DNA of 64,000 nucleotides from Leclercia sp. LSNIH1 (GCF_002902985.1 NZ_CP026167.1:186001-250000); one strand, 5' to 3'. Shown: positions 10,038 through 21,656, counted from the first letter of the stretch. Translations and numbers: made by a program. Notes: generated by a model from the sequence alone, not told the origin.

Positions 10038-10496
10038 ATGATCACCTTAACCCAACGCCTTGATCATCCCCATCCCGTTACCGCACACGTCACGCTGCCC
10101 ATTGATGTGCGGGTAAAGAGCCGCGCCCGCGTAGTGCTTAACGATGGCCGTGACGCCGGGCTGATGTTGCCCCGCGGTCTGTTGCTGCGGGGCGGCGACC
10201 TGCTTGCCAGTGACGATGGTCATGAAGTGGTGGAGGTCATTGCCGCCCCCGAGCCGCTGTCGGTGGTGCACTGCGCGGATCCGTTCCTGCTGGCTCGCGC
10301 CTGTTATCACCTGGGCAACCGCCACGTCCCGCTGCAGGTCATGCCCGGCGAATTGCGCTATCACCACGATCACGTGCTGGATGAAATGCTGCACCTGTTG
10401 GGCCTGGACGTCACTTTCGCCACCCTGCCCTTTGAACCGGAAGCGGGCGCTTATGCCAGCGAAGGGCACTCCCACTCTCACGCTCATTCACATTAA
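10038..10496 (+). CDS. ureE: Urease nickel metallochaperone UreE
   Basis: Delivers nickel to the UreDFG-apourease complex. 152 aa: an N-terminal peptide-binding domain, then a metal-binding domain with the conserved interface His in CYHLGNRHVPLQV. The tail EGHSHSHAHSH carries five His. This is a much shorter His-rich tail than that of K. aerogenes UreE, which has ten His in the last fifteen residues, so nickel storage capacity is probably lower while delivery is retained. Confidence 0.95.
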   Translation: MITLTQRLDHPHPVTAHVTLPIDVRVKSRARVVLNDGRDAGLMLPRGLLLRGGDLLASDDGHEVVEVIAAPEPLSVVHCADPFLLARACYHLGNRHVPLQVMPGELRYHHDHVLDEMLHLLGLDVTFATLPFEPEAGAYASEGHSHSHAHSH

Positions 10497-10505
10497 GGAT
10501 TAATT

Positions 10506-11045
10506 ATGCGTAAGTTGTTACCCCTGCTTCTGCTGGCCTTCTCCCTGCCCGCGCTGGCCCATCCGGGACACGGCAGCGACAGTTTTCAGGCGGGCTTTTT
10601 CCATCCCCTGACCGGGCTTGATCATCTGCTGATGTTGACCGGCGCAGGCGTGCTTGCCGCCCTGAGCGGCCGCAGGCTGCTGATGCCCTTTGCCACTCTC
10701 GGCATGATGCTCACCGGGGCGATTGCAGGCAGCCTGCTGGGGGGCTTTAGCGGCATGGAGATGCTGATTATCGCCTCGCTGGCGGTGTGTGGTGCCATGA
10801 TGTTCAAAACCGAAAACCGCCTGCTGCTGGCGGTGCCCGCGCTGGCGATGTTCCACGGCTGGGCGCACGGGGTGGAGATGGCAGGCCACAGCTTCTGGCT
10901 GTTTACCAGCGGCTTTATGCTCGCCAGCGCCGCGGTGCTGTGCGCAAGCTTTGCGGCAGGCCTGCTGCTGCGCCGTCACGACGGGCTGCGTAAAACCCTC
11001 GGCGGCGGGCTGATCGCCTCTGCCCTGCTGGCGCTGATGAGCTGA
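10506..11045 (+). CDS. ureJ: HupE/UreJ-family nickel permease
   Basis: Inner-membrane protein, 179 aa, with a signal-like start ([23 protein letters not shown]) and about six hydrophobic helices. The HupE/UreJ signature [10 protein letters not shown] lies at about residues 33-42, and a second His motif, [13 protein letters not shown], at about 117-129. The family imports nickel for hydrogenase or urease maturation. It is inserted between ureE and ureF, and its stop overlaps ureF (TGATGG), so it belongs to the operon and likely supplies Ni(II). Confidence 0.9.
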   Translation: MRKLLPLLLLAFSLPALAHPGHGSDSFQAGFFHPLTGLDHLLMLTGAGVLAALSGRRLLMPFATLGMMLTGAIAGSLLGGFSGMEMLIIASLAVCGAMMFKTENRLLLAVPALAMFHGWAHGVEMAGHSFWLFTSGFMLASAAVLCASFAAGLLLRRHDGLRKTLGGGLIASALLALMS

Positions 11046-11719
11046 TGGAGCCGTCCCGCCAGTGGTTGCGCCTGATGCAACTCGCCAGCAGCAGTCTGCC
11101 GGTGGGCTCTTTTACCTGGTCGCAGGGGCTGGAGTGGGCGGTGGAAGCGGGCTGGGTCACTACCCCGGCGGCATTCAAAGCCTGGCAGTGTCAGCAGATG
11201 GAGCAAAGCTTTTTCCGCGTCGATCTGCCGCTCTTTTCCCGCCTCTACCACGCCTGTGAACAGCAGGATCTGGCGAGCGCCGCGCACTGGACGGCGTACC
11301 TGCTGGCCTGCCGGGAGACCCGCGAGCTGCGGGAAGAGGAGCGCAACCGCGGGGCGGCGTTTACCCGGCTGATCAAAAGCTGGGAGGCGGATTGCCCACC
11401 TGACTGGCTGGCGCTGTTCCCGCAAAGCCAGCTATGCGGTATGGCGTGGCTCGGTGTGCACTGGGGCATCGGCCTGCGCGAGATGGCGCTGAGTCTTGGC
11501 TACAGCTGGATCGAGAGCGCGGTAATGGCGGGCGTCAAGCTGGTGCCCTTTGGGCAGCAGGCGGCCCAGCTGTTGATCATCGAACTCTGCGATCGCTTTA
11601 CCGACGGGCTGGCGCAGGCGCTGTTGCTTTGCGATGACGAACTGGGCGCCGCCACGCCGCTGTCGGCCATCGCCTCGGCGCGCCACGAAACCCAATATTC
11701 ACGATTATTCCGTTCCTGA
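11045..11719 (+). CDS. ureF: Urease accessory protein UreF
   Basis: Accessory protein that joins UreD and acts on the GTPase cycle of UreG during nickel insertion. 224 aa, mostly helical. The family start motif [21 protein letters not shown] is at about 10-30, followed by [16 protein letters not shown] near 92-107. Its start overlaps ureJ by 1 bp and its stop is 9 bp before ureG. Confidence 0.95.
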   Translation: MEPSRQWLRLMQLASSSLPVGSFTWSQGLEWAVEAGWVTTPAAFKAWQCQQMEQSFFRVDLPLFSRLYHACEQQDLASAAHWTAYLLACRETRELREEERNRGAAFTRLIKSWEADCPPDWLALFPQSQLCGMAWLGVHWGIGLREMALSLGYSWIESAVMAGVKLVPFGQQAAQLLIIELCDRFTDGLAQALLLCDDELGAATPLSAIASARHETQYSRLFRS

Positions 11720-11728
11720 GGAGTCTCT

Positions 11729-12346
11729 ATGTCTGAGTACAAACACCCCCTGCGCGTGGGCGTGGGCGGCCCGGTGGGGTCGGGTAAAACCGCCCTGCTG
11801 GAAGCGCTGTGTAAAGCGATGCGCGACACCTATCACCTGGCCGTCGTCACCAACGATATCTACACCAAAGAGGATCAGCGCATCCTCACCGAGGCGGGCG
11901 CGCTGGAGCCGGAGCGCATTGTGGGGGTGGAGACCGGCGGCTGTCCGCACACCGCCATTCGTGAAGATGCCTCGATGAACCTGGCGGCGGTAGAAGCCCT
12001 GAGCGAGAAGTTCGGCAACCTGGATCTGATCTTTGTCGAGAGCGGCGGCGACAACCTGAGCGCCACCTTCAGCCCGGAGCTGGCGGATCTGACGATCTAC
12101 GTGATCGACGTGGCGGAAGGGGAGAAGATCCCGCGCAAGGGCGGGCCGGGGATCACCAAATCCGATTTTCTGGTGATCAATAAAACCGATCTCGCCCCTT
12201 ACGTGGGGGCCTCGCTGGAGGTGATGGAGCGCGACACCAACCGCATGCGCGGCGAGCGTCCGTGGACCTTTACTAACCTGAAAGCGGGTGACGGGCTGGC
12301 AAACATCATCGCGTTTCTGGAAGAGAAAGGCATGCTGAAGGTCTAA
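11729..12346 (+). CDS. ureG: Urease accessory GTPase UreG
   Basis: SIMIBI-class GTPase whose hydrolysis drives nickel transfer into urease. 205 aa. P-loop GPVGSGKT at residues 14-21; metal-binding motif C-P-H in [35 protein letters not shown]; and the guanine-specificity motif NKTD in [12 protein letters not shown]. Last gene of the operon, followed by a hairpin. Confidence 0.97.
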   Translation: MSEYKHPLRVGVGGPVGSGKTALLEALCKAMRDTYHLAVVTNDIYTKEDQRILTEAGALEPERIVGVETGGCPHTAIREDASMNLAAVEALSEKFGNLDLIFVESGGDNLSATFSPELADLTIYVIDVAEGEKIPRKGGPGITKSDFLVINKTDLAPYVGASLEVMERDTNRMRGERPWTFTNLKAGDGLANIIAFLEEKGMLKV

Positions 12347-12372
12347 AAAAAGCCTGGCGTGACGCCAGGCTT
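12345..12372 (-). terminator. Rho-independent terminator between convergent ureG and S8 peptidase
   Basis: Stem gcctggcg/cgccaggc (12352-12359, 12363-12370), 3-nt loop. On the minus strand it is followed by T7, which makes it a strong terminator for the peptidase gene. In the ureG direction the T-run is only two bases, so termination there would be weaker. Confidence 0.8.
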
Positions 12373-12377
12373 GCCGA

Positions 12378-14462
12378 TCATTTACAGGTGTTGTTCGACG
12401 CCCCCTCTTCACGCCATACGCCCCAACTGCTGAAGCCTTTGCCCGGCTCTTCCTGGCCCGGGTTGACGTACCACTGGTTAAACCAGATTTTACCGTTGTG
12501 GGACACTTTGGTGCATTTCACCGGATAGGCAATTTTTGGGTTATAGGCCGGAACGATCTCTTTGGCTGGGGTTTCATCCTGGGCCGGAGTTTCATCCTGG
12601 GCCGGGGTCTCGTCCTGGGCCGGGGTCTCGTCCTGGGCCGGGGTCTCGTCCTGGGCCGGGGTCTCGTCCTGGGCCGGGGTCTCGTCCTGCGCCGGGATGG
12701 CCGGCTTGCTGACCTTAATAGTCATGCTGTCCTGCGCTGTGCGGCCGTCCGCGCCGGTGGTGGTCAGGGTAAAGACCGCATCGCCCTCGGTATTCGCCGG
12801 GATCACCGCGTAGGCATGGGCGCTGTTCACGCTGCTGCTCAGGGTACCGTTCAGGTTCTGCTGCACAAAGAAGGTGCCAGCGCCTTTGGTCACGCTCCAG
12901 TTATACGATTTTGCATTGAGGCTTTGGCTGCCGTCCAGCGGCCAGGTTTTCACCCCCGTCGTGGGTGACTCCATGCTGTAATCCGCGCCCGCTGCTGCCG
13001 TCGGCGCCGGCAGGGTATCGCCCCCATCCTTCAGGGCCAATATTTTGGCCGCCGCCCGCGCCATATCCGGCTGGGTACCGATGGTCTGCCCGGTGCCGCT
13101 GGCGGCCGGTGTTCCGGTCTCCTGGAGGATTTGACGCATCTGTAGCGGCGTCACGGTGATCCCATGCGCTTTGGCGATCCCAGACAGGCTGGCCACCACG
13201 CCCGCCACGATGGGCGTTGCGGATGAGGTGCCGTTGAAGCTGCTGGTATAGTTGGCGTTAGGGGCGTTATAAAGCGGGCCGTAACCGGTGGTGGTGACAT
13301 CGTTGCAGCCCCAGGAGGAGCTGGTGACGCGCTTGCCGTAAGTACTGAAGTGGGCGCGTTTACCATCTTTGGCACAAAGCGCGCCGACGATAATCGCCCC
13401 GGAATCGCGAACGTTGGTATCCCACTTGCCGTTAAAGCCCGGCGCATCCAGGTTGATATTGCCGTTGCCTGCGGCGGTGACGACAAACACCCCTTTGTCA
13501 GTCAGGGCTTTGATAACATTGAAGTAGCTCTGATCGTTTTCAATCGGTATGTAGCAGTTTTTTTGACAGGTACCGGCCACTTCACCGCCGTAGGTCTGCA
13601 TGTTCAGCGACACCACGTCCCCGGCTTTGAGCTGAGGGATCAGCTTATACAGATTGCTTGAAGGCCAACCGGCATAGCCCACCTTGCTCTTCCAGCTCAG
13701 CCCGCGCACCCCGGCCCCGATATCCCGCCCGGCCAGAATACCCATGGAGGCTGTACCATGTTCCCGCTCAGAGCAGGTGGCACTGGTGCTGGTGGCGCTG
13801 CCCTGGCTGAACGCGATGGGCGGTAAATTGACATGTTGCGGGTTCCAGGCGCAGTTTTCTGAAGAGACAAGGGTAATATCTTCACCCTCATTGCCTTTAT
13901 AAAGGTTGACACTGTCGCGGTTAACCCCGCCCATAAAATAGCCCGCGCGCTTTTCATCCGGCGCTTTTAAATAATCCTGGAGATGGCGAAAATCCGGCAC
14001 TGAAACCGCACCGAGGCTGCCGCTGGATGCTCTTAAGCCAGGTCTGACGGCGCTGTTCTCTCCCTGCTCCTCTTCCAGCGAAACGGGAAGTGATTCCGGA
14101 TAGACCGCTTCAATATTTTGATTATGTTTCAGCTCGCTAATAATGCTGTTGATGTAGTTCTTATCCTGGTTCTTATCGCCCGGCAGATTAATACGCAAAT
14201 AGCGATCGAAGCCGTAGCGCTTATTTATCGCCGCCATTTCGGTGGTATTTTTATCGGCGGGATACATGGCGGTGGCTGCCAGTGAAGGGTCGCTCAGGGT
14301 CAGCGAAGGCTGGACGCCCGTGTCTGTCGATGGTTTCAGCTTAACAATGATCGCATCGTAGGCAACGCCCTCCTCCGCCAGGGTGGCCTGAGGTACGGTA
14401 TCGGCCCAGGCGGTGCTGGAGACGATCGCACAGATCAGTAACGATAAAATTCTTTTTTTCAT
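12378..14462 (-). CDS. Secreted S8 (subtilisin-like) peptidase with PKD-like and chitin-binding-like domains
   Basis: 694 aa. Sec signal peptide MKKRILSLLICAIVSSTAWA|DT; subtilase domain about 150-460; PKD/Ig-like domain about 485-580; seven PAQDET repeats about 587-630; then a C-terminal Trp-rich module (GKIWFNQWYVNPGQEEPG...WGVWRE) resembling CBM5/12 chitin-binding domains. Visible catalytic parts: His in EREHGTASMG, oxyanion Asn in VVTAAGNGN, and Ser in NGTSSATP. The expected Asp motif (family form FVDVE) reads LVSSE here, so the Asp seems replaced by Ser. ATG 14462 is chosen because AAGGAA (14479-14474) is correctly spaced from it; the TTG at 14471 is too close. No autotransporter barrel is present. 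It is divergent from a LuxR-type regulator. Confidence 0.88.
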   Translation of the reverse strand: MKKRILSLLICAIVSSTAWADTVPQATLAEEGVAYDAIIVKLKPSTDTGVQPSLTLSDPSLAATAMYPADKNTTEMAAINKRYGFDRYLRINLPGDKNQDKNYINSIISELKHNQNIEAVYPESLPVSLEEEQGENSAVRPGLRASSGSLGAVSVPDFRHLQDYLKAPDEKRAGYFMGGVNRDSVNLYKGNEGEDITLVSSENCAWNPQHVNLPPIAFSQGSATSTSATCSEREHGTASMGILAGRDIGAGVRGLSWKSKVGYAGWPSSNLYKLIPQLKAGDVVSLNMQTYGGEVAGTCQKNCYIPIENDQSYFNVIKALTDKGVFVVTAAGNGNINLDAPGFNGKWDTNVRDSGAIIVGALCAKDGKRAHFSTYGKRVTSSSWGCNDVTTTGYGPLYNAPNANYTSSFNGTSSATPIVAGVVASLSGIAKAHGITVTPLQMRQILQETGTPAASGTGQTIGTQPDMARAAAKILALKDGGDTLPAPTAAAGADYSMESPTTGVKTWPLDGSQSLNAKSYNWSVTKGAGTFFVQQNLNGTLSSSVNSAHAYAVIPANTEGDAVFTLTTTGADGRTAQDSMTIKVSKPAIPAQDETPAQDETPAQDETPAQDETPAQDETPAQDETPAQDETPAKEIVPAYNPKIAYPVKCTKVSHNGKIWFNQWYVNPGQEEPGKGFSSWGVWREEGASNNTCK
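12571..12696 (-). repeat. Seven tandem 18-bp repeats encoding PAQDET
   Basis: Seven head-to-tail 18-mers (gt[c/t]tc[g/a]tcctgggccgg[g/a] on the + strand) inside the S8 peptidase linker. The five right-hand copies are almost identical; the two left ones carry t/a variants. The unit is a multiple of three, so slippage changes linker length without breaking the frame. Confidence 0.92.
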
Positions 14463-14831
14463 TTTTGCCAACGTTCCTTAATGACATTTATTTATGTGAA
14501 ATCCCTTTTTTCACAATGAAAGAAAATCATCGTCCAGCCAATAAGAGCCTTCTTCGAATAAATAAGAACTGTCTCTACGTGTATTAGTTTCCCGATCTTT
14601 TTTGAACGCGAAAATGTCAACCGCAACGCAGAGTAAAAATAACCAAAATAATATGCATAACGCGAAAACGACAGGCACTCAGGCGAATAATACCAGCCGC
14701 CATAGCGCAAGACATTTCTAATATTAAAAATATCTTCCAAAGGATAATTAATACGCTCTCGCGGGGGTTAAAATTGGTTTTATAAATACGCTGGCCGTTA
14801 TCGTCTCAGCGTTCAATGCTGGAGAATTACG
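14463..14831. promoter_or_regulatory. AT-rich divergent intergenic region of peptidase and regulator
   Basis: About 370 bp between the divergent start codons of the S8 peptidase and the LuxR-type gene, distinctly AT-rich against GC-rich neighbours. It must contain both promoters. A small open frame on the minus strand (14492-14740) lacks similarity I recognise and a good RBS. I see no convincing operator. Confidence 0.5.
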
Positions 14832-15500
14832 ATGCGATTAAATTTAACCATTGCCGATGAGCACCCGCTGATTCGCCGGGGCGTCCGGGCGATGATCGAC
14901 GACATGAATAGCGCTGGCGCAGCGATTGCAATCAACGATGAAACGGAGTCGACATCCGATCTGCTGAAAACGCTGACCCGAGAGCTTCCCGATATCCTGC
15001 TGCTGGGCTACACGCTTAACGGCGCCCACAGCGCCGATCCGCTAAGCCGTATGGAGGGGCTGGCGCTGGTAAAAGGCCTGCGCCAGCGTTTTCCGGGGCT
15101 CAAAATACTTCTGCTGGCCCGCTACAAGAATCCGCAGCTTCTCCGCCTGGCCATTGAGACAGGAGCAAAGGGGTACGTTAGCCACAATATAAACGCGAAA
15201 ACCCTTCGCGACGCGCTCACCTGCTTAATGAATGACGACGTCTACGTCGAACCGGCGCTGCTGGAGCTGCTCTTCCCCGGTGAAAAGCCGGCCGCGGAGA
15301 CACTCTCCGCCAGAGAAGTGGACGTGCTGCGTTTACTTTGTAAAGGAGGGAGCCTGACGGATATCTCGCGTCGCATGCACCTGAGCATTAAGACCGTGAG
15401 CGCGCATAAAATTCGGGCGATGGAGAAGCTGCGGGTGAAAAATGACTGCCAGCTTTACTGCCTGCTGGCCCGCACCCGGATGTTTGATATTACCTTTTAA
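14832..15500 (+). CDS. NarL/RcsB-type regulator with atypical receiver
   Basis: 222 aa. An N-terminal receiver-like domain (1-125) starts LTIADEHPLIRRGVRAM, in which DE mimics the usual acidic pair. A C-terminal LuxR HTH lies at about 155-215 (LSAREVDVLRLLCKGGSLTDISRRMHLSIKTVSAHK). Layout and motifs resemble RcsB, but where RcsB has the phospho-acceptor (LITDLSM) this protein has LLLGYTL, a Gly. It therefore probably does not respond to aspartyl phosphorylation and may be constitutive or heterodimerise, as RcsB does with auxiliary regulators. RBS ctGGAGaat lies just upstream. It is divergent from the S8 peptidase, its most obvious target. Confidence 0.85.
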   Translation: MRLNLTIADEHPLIRRGVRAMIDDMNSAGAAIAINDETESTSDLLKTLTRELPDILLLGYTLNGAHSADPLSRMEGLALVKGLRQRFPGLKILLLARYKNPQLLRLAIETGAKGYVSHNINAKTLRDALTCLMNDDVYVEPALLELLFPGEKPAAETLSAREVDVLRLLCKGGSLTDISRRMHLSIKTVSAHKIRAMEKLRVKNDCQLYCLLARTRMFDITF

Positions 15501-15520
15501 CATCCGGGCCGGGTGAAAGA

Positions 15521-16534
15521 TCAGGCCGCAGGCAGTTCGGACAGTGGCCAGCGCGGGCGCACGGAGACGCTGAGATCCGCCGTGGCGTTCGATTTCAGAC
15601 GCACCATACCGGCATAGGCGATCATCGCCCCGTTATCGGTACAAAATTCCGGGCGGGCATAGAAGACTTCACCGCGGCGTTTTTGCATCATCTCAGCGAG
15701 CTTCGCGCGCAGCGTGCGGTTGGCGCTAACGCCCCCCGCCATCACCAGGCGCTTAAAGCCGGTCTGATCCAGCGCGCGTTTGCACTTGATCATTAAGGTA
15801 TCCACCACCGCATCTTCAAAGGCGCGGGCGATGTCGGCGCGTGTCTGCTCGTCGTCGTCATTATTCCGGATGGTATTGGCGGCAAAGGTCTTCAGGCCGG
15901 AGAAGCTGAAATCCAGACCCGGACGGTCGGTCATTGGCCGCGGGAAGACAAAGCGCCCTTCGGTGCCCTGCGAGGCCATTTTCGACAGCATCGGGCCGCC
16001 AGGGTAATCGAGCCCCAGCAGCTTGGCGGTTTTGTCGAACGCTTCACCCGCCGCATCGTCAATGGACTCGCCCAGCAGTTCGTACTGGCCAATACCGGTG
16101 ACGCTGATCAATTGCGTATGACCGCCGGAAACCAGCAGCGCCACAAACGGAAATTCAGGGGGATTCTCTTCCAGCATCGGCGCCAGCAGATGCCCTTCCA
16201 TATGGTGAACCGCGATAGCCGGAACATCCCACGCGAACGCCAGCGAACGTCCGATAGTGGCGCCCACCAGCAGCGCCCCCACCAGACCCGGACCCGCCGT
16301 GTAGGCCACAGCGTCAATATCTTTTGCCGTAAAGCCAGCCTCTTTCAGCGCCGCCTGGATCAGGGGCACGGTTTTACGCACATGGTCGCGGGAGGCCAGT
16401 TCTGGCACGACGCCACCGTAGTCGGCATGCAATTTTACCTGACTATACAATTGGTTGGCGACCAGCCCTTTTTCATCGTCGTAGATCGCGATGCCGGTTT
16501 CATCGCAGGATGTTTCAATACCCAGTACACGCAT
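15521..16534 (-). CDS. tsaD: tRNA N6-threonylcarbamoyladenosine transferase catalytic subunit
   Basis: Transfers threonylcarbamoyl from TC-AMP to A37 of ANN-decoding tRNAs, together with TsaB and TsaE. 337 aa, the E. coli length. Starts [20 protein letters not shown]; metal-binding HxxxH in [12 protein letters not shown] (about 108-119); ASKHA-fold motifs VSGGHTQL and [10 protein letters not shown]; a terminal metal Asp in [13 protein letters not shown]. It is divergent from rpsU, as in E. coli. Its stop converges with the LuxR-type gene at a 20-bp distance. Confidence 0.97.
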   Translation of the reverse strand: MRVLGIETSCDETGIAIYDDEKGLVANQLYSQVKLHADYGGVVPELASRDHVRKTVPLIQAALKEAGFTAKDIDAVAYTAGPGLVGALLVGATIGRSLAFAWDVPAIAVHHMEGHLLAPMLEENPPEFPFVALLVSGGHTQLISVTGIGQYELLGESIDDAAGEAFDKTAKLLGLDYPGGPMLSKMASQGTEGRFVFPRPMTDRPGLDFSFSGLKTFAANTIRNNDDDEQTRADIARAFEDAVVDTLMIKCKRALDQTGFKRLVMAGGVSANRTLRAKLAEMMQKRRGEVFYARPEFCTDNGAMIAYAGMVRLKSNATADLSVSVRPRWPLSELPAA

Positions 16535-16987
<453 letters not shown>

Positions 16988-17034
16988 TCTATTGAGGACG
17001 CACGTCCTCAGTCGTCAGACAGAGTAGTAGTCGT

Positions 17035-17075
17035 AAGGCCGTGCTTCCGGAAGGAATGCGCGGCTTGTTTTCGTT
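17035..17075 (+). terminator. Intra-operon attenuating terminator between rpsU and dnaG
   Basis: Imperfect GC stem aaggccgtgc / gcgcggctt around ttccgg..aaggaat, followed by gttttcgttt. It corresponds to the E. coli T1 element that lowers dnaG expression relative to rpsU. A smaller hairpin, gaggacg/cgtcctc, lies just upstream at 16994-17009. Confidence 0.75.
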
Positions 17076-17103
17076 TATACGTTCCTAAAAATTTCTGGGG
17101 CCT

Positions 17104-18849
17104 ATGGCTGGACGAATTCCACGCGTATTTATCAACGATCTGCTGGCAAGAACCGACATTGTCGATCTCATCGACGCGCGGGTAAAGCTGAAGAAGCAGG
17201 GCAAGAACTATCACGCGTGCTGTCCATTCCATAACGAAAAAACCCCCTCTTTCACCGTAAACGGTGAAAAGCAGTTCTACCACTGCTTCGGCTGTGGCGC
17301 GCACGGCAACGCCGTCGACTTTTTGATGAACTACGACAAGCTCGAGTTCGTTGAAACCGTCGAAGAGCTGGCTGCCATGCACAATCTTGAAGTGCCTTAT
17401 GAAGCAGGCAGTGGCCCCAGCCAGATAGAGCGTCATCAACGACAAACGCTGTATCAGCTGATGGATGGCCTGAATTCGTTTTACCAACAGTCTCTCAAGC
17501 AACCTGCTGCTGAGCCTGCGCGTCAGTATCTGAACAAGCGCGGACTGAGCGACGATGTTATTGCGCGTTTCGCTATTGGTTACGCCCCGCCCGGCTGGGA
17601 TAACGTGTTGAAGCGTTTTGGCGGCAATAGCGAAGATCGTAAATCACTCATCGACGCGGGCATGCTGGTCACTAACGACCAGGGACGTAGCTATGACCGC
17701 TTCCGCGAACGGGTGATGTTCCCTATTCGCGACAAGCGTGGCCGGGTAATTGGTTTCGGTGGCCGCGTGCTGGGCGATGCCCTGCCGAAATACCTCAACT
17801 CCCCGGAAACCGATATTTTCCATAAAGGCCGCCAGCTGTATGGCCTGTATGAAGCCCAGCAGAATAACGCTGAACCGCAGCGGCTGCTGGTGGTCGAAGG
17901 CTATATGGATGTGGTGGCGCTGGCGCAGTTCGACATTAACTATGCCGTGGCGTCGTTGGGTACCTCTACCACTGCCGACCATATCCAGCTGCTGTTCCGG
18001 GTGACCAACACGGTCGTCTGCTGTTACGACGGTGACCGGGCCGGACGCGAAGCCGCCTGGCGCGCGCTGGAAACGGCGCTGCCTTATATGACCGACGGGC
18101 GCCAGTTGCGCTTTATGTTCCTGCCCGACGGCGAAGACCCGGATACGCTGGTGCGTAAAGAGGGCAAAGCGGCATTTGAAGCGCGGATGGAGCAGGCTCA
18201 GCCGCTCTCCACGTTTCTGTTTAACAGCCTGATGCCGCAGGTAGATTTGAGCACCCCGGATGGCCGCGCCCAGCTGAGCACGCTGGCGTTACCGCTGATT
18301 ACTCAGGTGCCGGGCGAAACGTTGCGCATCTATCTGCGCCAGGAGCTGGGCAAGAAACTTGGCATCCTGGATGACAGCCAGCTTGAACGTTTAATGCCAA
18401 AACTGGCTGAAAGCGGAGCGGTTCGCCCCGCGCCTCAGCTAAAACGCACAACCATGCGTATACTGATAGGACTGTTGGTGCAAAACCCGGAGCTGGCCCC
18501 ACGCGTGCCCTCTCTGGCGGGTTTAGACCACGAAAAGCTGCCCGGACTTGGCTTATTTGCAGAACTGGTCAACACTTGTTTGTCACAGCCAGGTCTGACC
18601 ACCGGGCAACTTTTAGAGCACTATCGCGGAACAAAAGCCTCCGCAACCCTTGAAAAACTGTCGATGTGGGACGATATAGCAGATAAAGAGATTGCTGAAG
18701 AGACCTTCACCGACTCGCTCAACCATATGTTTGATTCGATGCTTGAACTGCGCCAGGAAGAGTTGATTGCTCGCGAGCGCACACACGGTTTAAGCAGCGA
18801 AGAACGCCGGGAGCTCTGGATGATTAGCCAGGAGCTGGCAAAGAAATAA
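17104..18849 (+). CDS. dnaG: DNA primase
   Basis: Synthesises RNA primers at the replication fork and works with DnaB helicase. 581 aa, the E. coli length. CHC2 zinc-binding domain at the N-terminus (CCPFHNEKTPSF, then FHCFGCGAHGNA-type motif YHCFGCGAHGNA, about 40-70). TOPRIM core with VVEGYMDVVAL (about 262-272) and the acidic YDGDRAGREAAWR (about 308-320). C-terminal helicase-interaction domain ends QELAKK. It lies between the T1 terminator and rpoD. Confidence 0.98.
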   Translation: MAGRIPRVFINDLLARTDIVDLIDARVKLKKQGKNYHACCPFHNEKTPSFTVNGEKQFYHCFGCGAHGNAVDFLMNYDKLEFVETVEELAAMHNLEVPYEAGSGPSQIERHQRQTLYQLMDGLNSFYQQSLKQPAAEPARQYLNKRGLSDDVIARFAIGYAPPGWDNVLKRFGGNSEDRKSLIDAGMLVTNDQGRSYDRFRERVMFPIRDKRGRVIGFGGRVLGDALPKYLNSPETDIFHKGRQLYGLYEAQQNNAEPQRLLVVEGYMDVVALAQFDINYAVASLGTSTTADHIQLLFRVTNTVVCCYDGDRAGREAAWRALETALPYMTDGRQLRFMFLPDGEDPDTLVRKEGKAAFEARMEQAQPLSTFLFNSLMPQVDLSTPDGRAQLSTLALPLITQVPGETLRIYLRQELGKKLGILDDSQLERLMPKLAESGAVRPAPQLKRTTMRILIGLLVQNPELAPRVPSLAGLDHEKLPGLGLFAELVNTCLSQPGLTTGQLLEHYRGTKASATLEKLSMWDDIADKEIAEETFTDSLNHMFDSMLELRQEELIARERTHGLSSEERRELWMISQELAKK

Positions 18850-19013
18850 CAGAAAGACAAAAGTATTTAACGGCTTAAGTGCCGAATATCGATCGGGTAG
18901 ATCCCGACAGCCGCACTGAGAGGCAGCGGCAAAAATACAAGTACGCCCTCGCTTTAAAGGTTGGCAGCCGTATCGCCGACACCAATCAAACGAATAAGTG
19001 TGGATACCGTCTT

Positions 19014-20861
<1,848 letters not shown>

Positions 20862-20874
20862 TTCGTCCTGATGT

Positions 20875-20903
20875 AAAAAAGCTCCCTACGGGGAGCTTTT
20901 TTT
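20875..20903. terminator. Bidirectional terminator after rpoD
   Basis: A6-gctccc-tacg-gggagc-T7. The T-run follows the stem for rpoD and the complementary A-run serves transcription of mug from the other side. Confidence 0.9.
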
Positions 20904-20922
20904 ATGGCTGATGCTTCAGAGC

Positions 20923-21429
20923 TTAAAGCCCCCGCACGACCAGCGCCTCGTCCAGCTCCCGGTACGCCTCCACCAGCTTCTCCAGCGTTGCCCGGTTCAG
21001 GCCGCTCGGATTGGGCAGCACCCACACCTGCGTTACGCCGATGGTGATCTTCTGCTTTCCCCACTGCACCCCACGCTGGCTAAAAGCCTGCTCATACGCC
21101 TGCTTGCCGAGGACCGCCAGCGCCGCGGGCTGATAGTCCTCCATCTTTTTAACCAACTCGCGCCCGCCGCTGCGTAGCTCATGCAGGTTTACCTCACTCG
21201 CCTGCACCGTGGGCCGCTCCACCAGCATGGTGATGCCGCAGCGGGTATCCAGCAGCTGCTGCTCCTCTTCCGGCTTGAGTAACTTATCGGTAAACCCGGC
21301 CTGGTAAATCACTTTCCAGAAGCGATTACCGGGATGCGCAAAGTGAAAACCGGTATGGGCAGAGGACTTGCCCGGATTGATGCCGCAGAACACCACCCGC
21401 AGGCCTGGCGCCAGGATATCGCTGATCAT
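20923..21429 (-). CDS. mug: G/U mismatch-specific DNA glycosylase
   Basis: Removes uracil and ethenocytosine opposite guanine; base-excision repair. 168 aa as in E. coli. The active-site segment [25 protein letters not shown] (about 14-38) includes the catalytic Asn of GINPG. The intercalating-loop motif NPSGLNR lies near 140-146. It converges with rpoD across a shared terminator and sits next to ileX, the E. coli arrangement. Confidence 0.95.
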   Translation of the reverse strand: MISDILAPGLRVVFCGINPGKSSAHTGFHFAHPGNRFWKVIYQAGFTDKLLKPEEEQQLLDTRCGITMLVERPTVQASEVNLHELRSGGRELVKKMEDYQPAALAVLGKQAYEQAFSQRGVQWGKQKITIGVTQVWVLPNPSGLNRATLEKLVEAYRELDEALVVRGL

Positions 21430-21554
21430 TATTACTCCTGCTTATTGATTCAGGCTTTAAGTATAAAAGATTGAAAATGCGTTGTTTATAAAAACAGCAG
21501 GCAGGTGCGTATGGCTGGATTGCAGCGAGCAGTTACTTTATAATCCTCCGCCAC

Positions 21555-21630
21555 GGCCCCTTAGCTCAGTGGTTAGAGCAGGCGACTCATAATCGCTTGG
21601 TCGCTGGTTCAAACCCAGCAGGGGCCACCA
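21555..21630 (+). tRNA. ileX: tRNA-Ile2, anticodon CAU (lysidine-modified), prophage integration site
   Basis: 76-nt cloverleaf including an encoded CCA end; it matches E. coli ileX except in the T-loop, where TTCAAAC replaces TTCAAGT. The 7-nt anticodon loop is CTCATAA with CAT anticodon; this tRNA reads AUA after TilS modifies C34. The 3' portion from 21585 is duplicated at 51078, marking it as attB of a prophage. The two T-loop bases that differ from the distal copy fit positions 59-60, so folding should be unaffected. Confidence 0.95.
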
Positions 21631-21635
21631 AATTT
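21585..21635 (+). repeat. attL core (3' end of ileX)
   Basis: 51-nt segment repeated at 51078-51128 with two adjacent differences (ac here, gt there, positions 59-60 of the tRNA). The identical left block of 28 nt and right block of 21 nt bracket the mismatch. Standard logic makes the intact tRNA's 3' end phage-derived. Confidence 0.93.
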
Positions 21636-21656
21636 TAGCTTTAAAATCATGTATAT

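Noticed and set aside
12571..12696. Short regular repeats considered as CRISPR
   Set aside because: Contiguous 18-mers without spacers, in frame inside a gene.
12498..12968. Repeat-rich frames opposite the S8 peptidase
   Set aside because: They are produced by the 18-bp repeats read on the other strand.
14492..14740. 82-codon frame on the minus strand upstream of the S8 peptidase
   Set aside because: AT-rich promoter DNA, no RBS, odd aromatic-rich composition and no recognised homologue.
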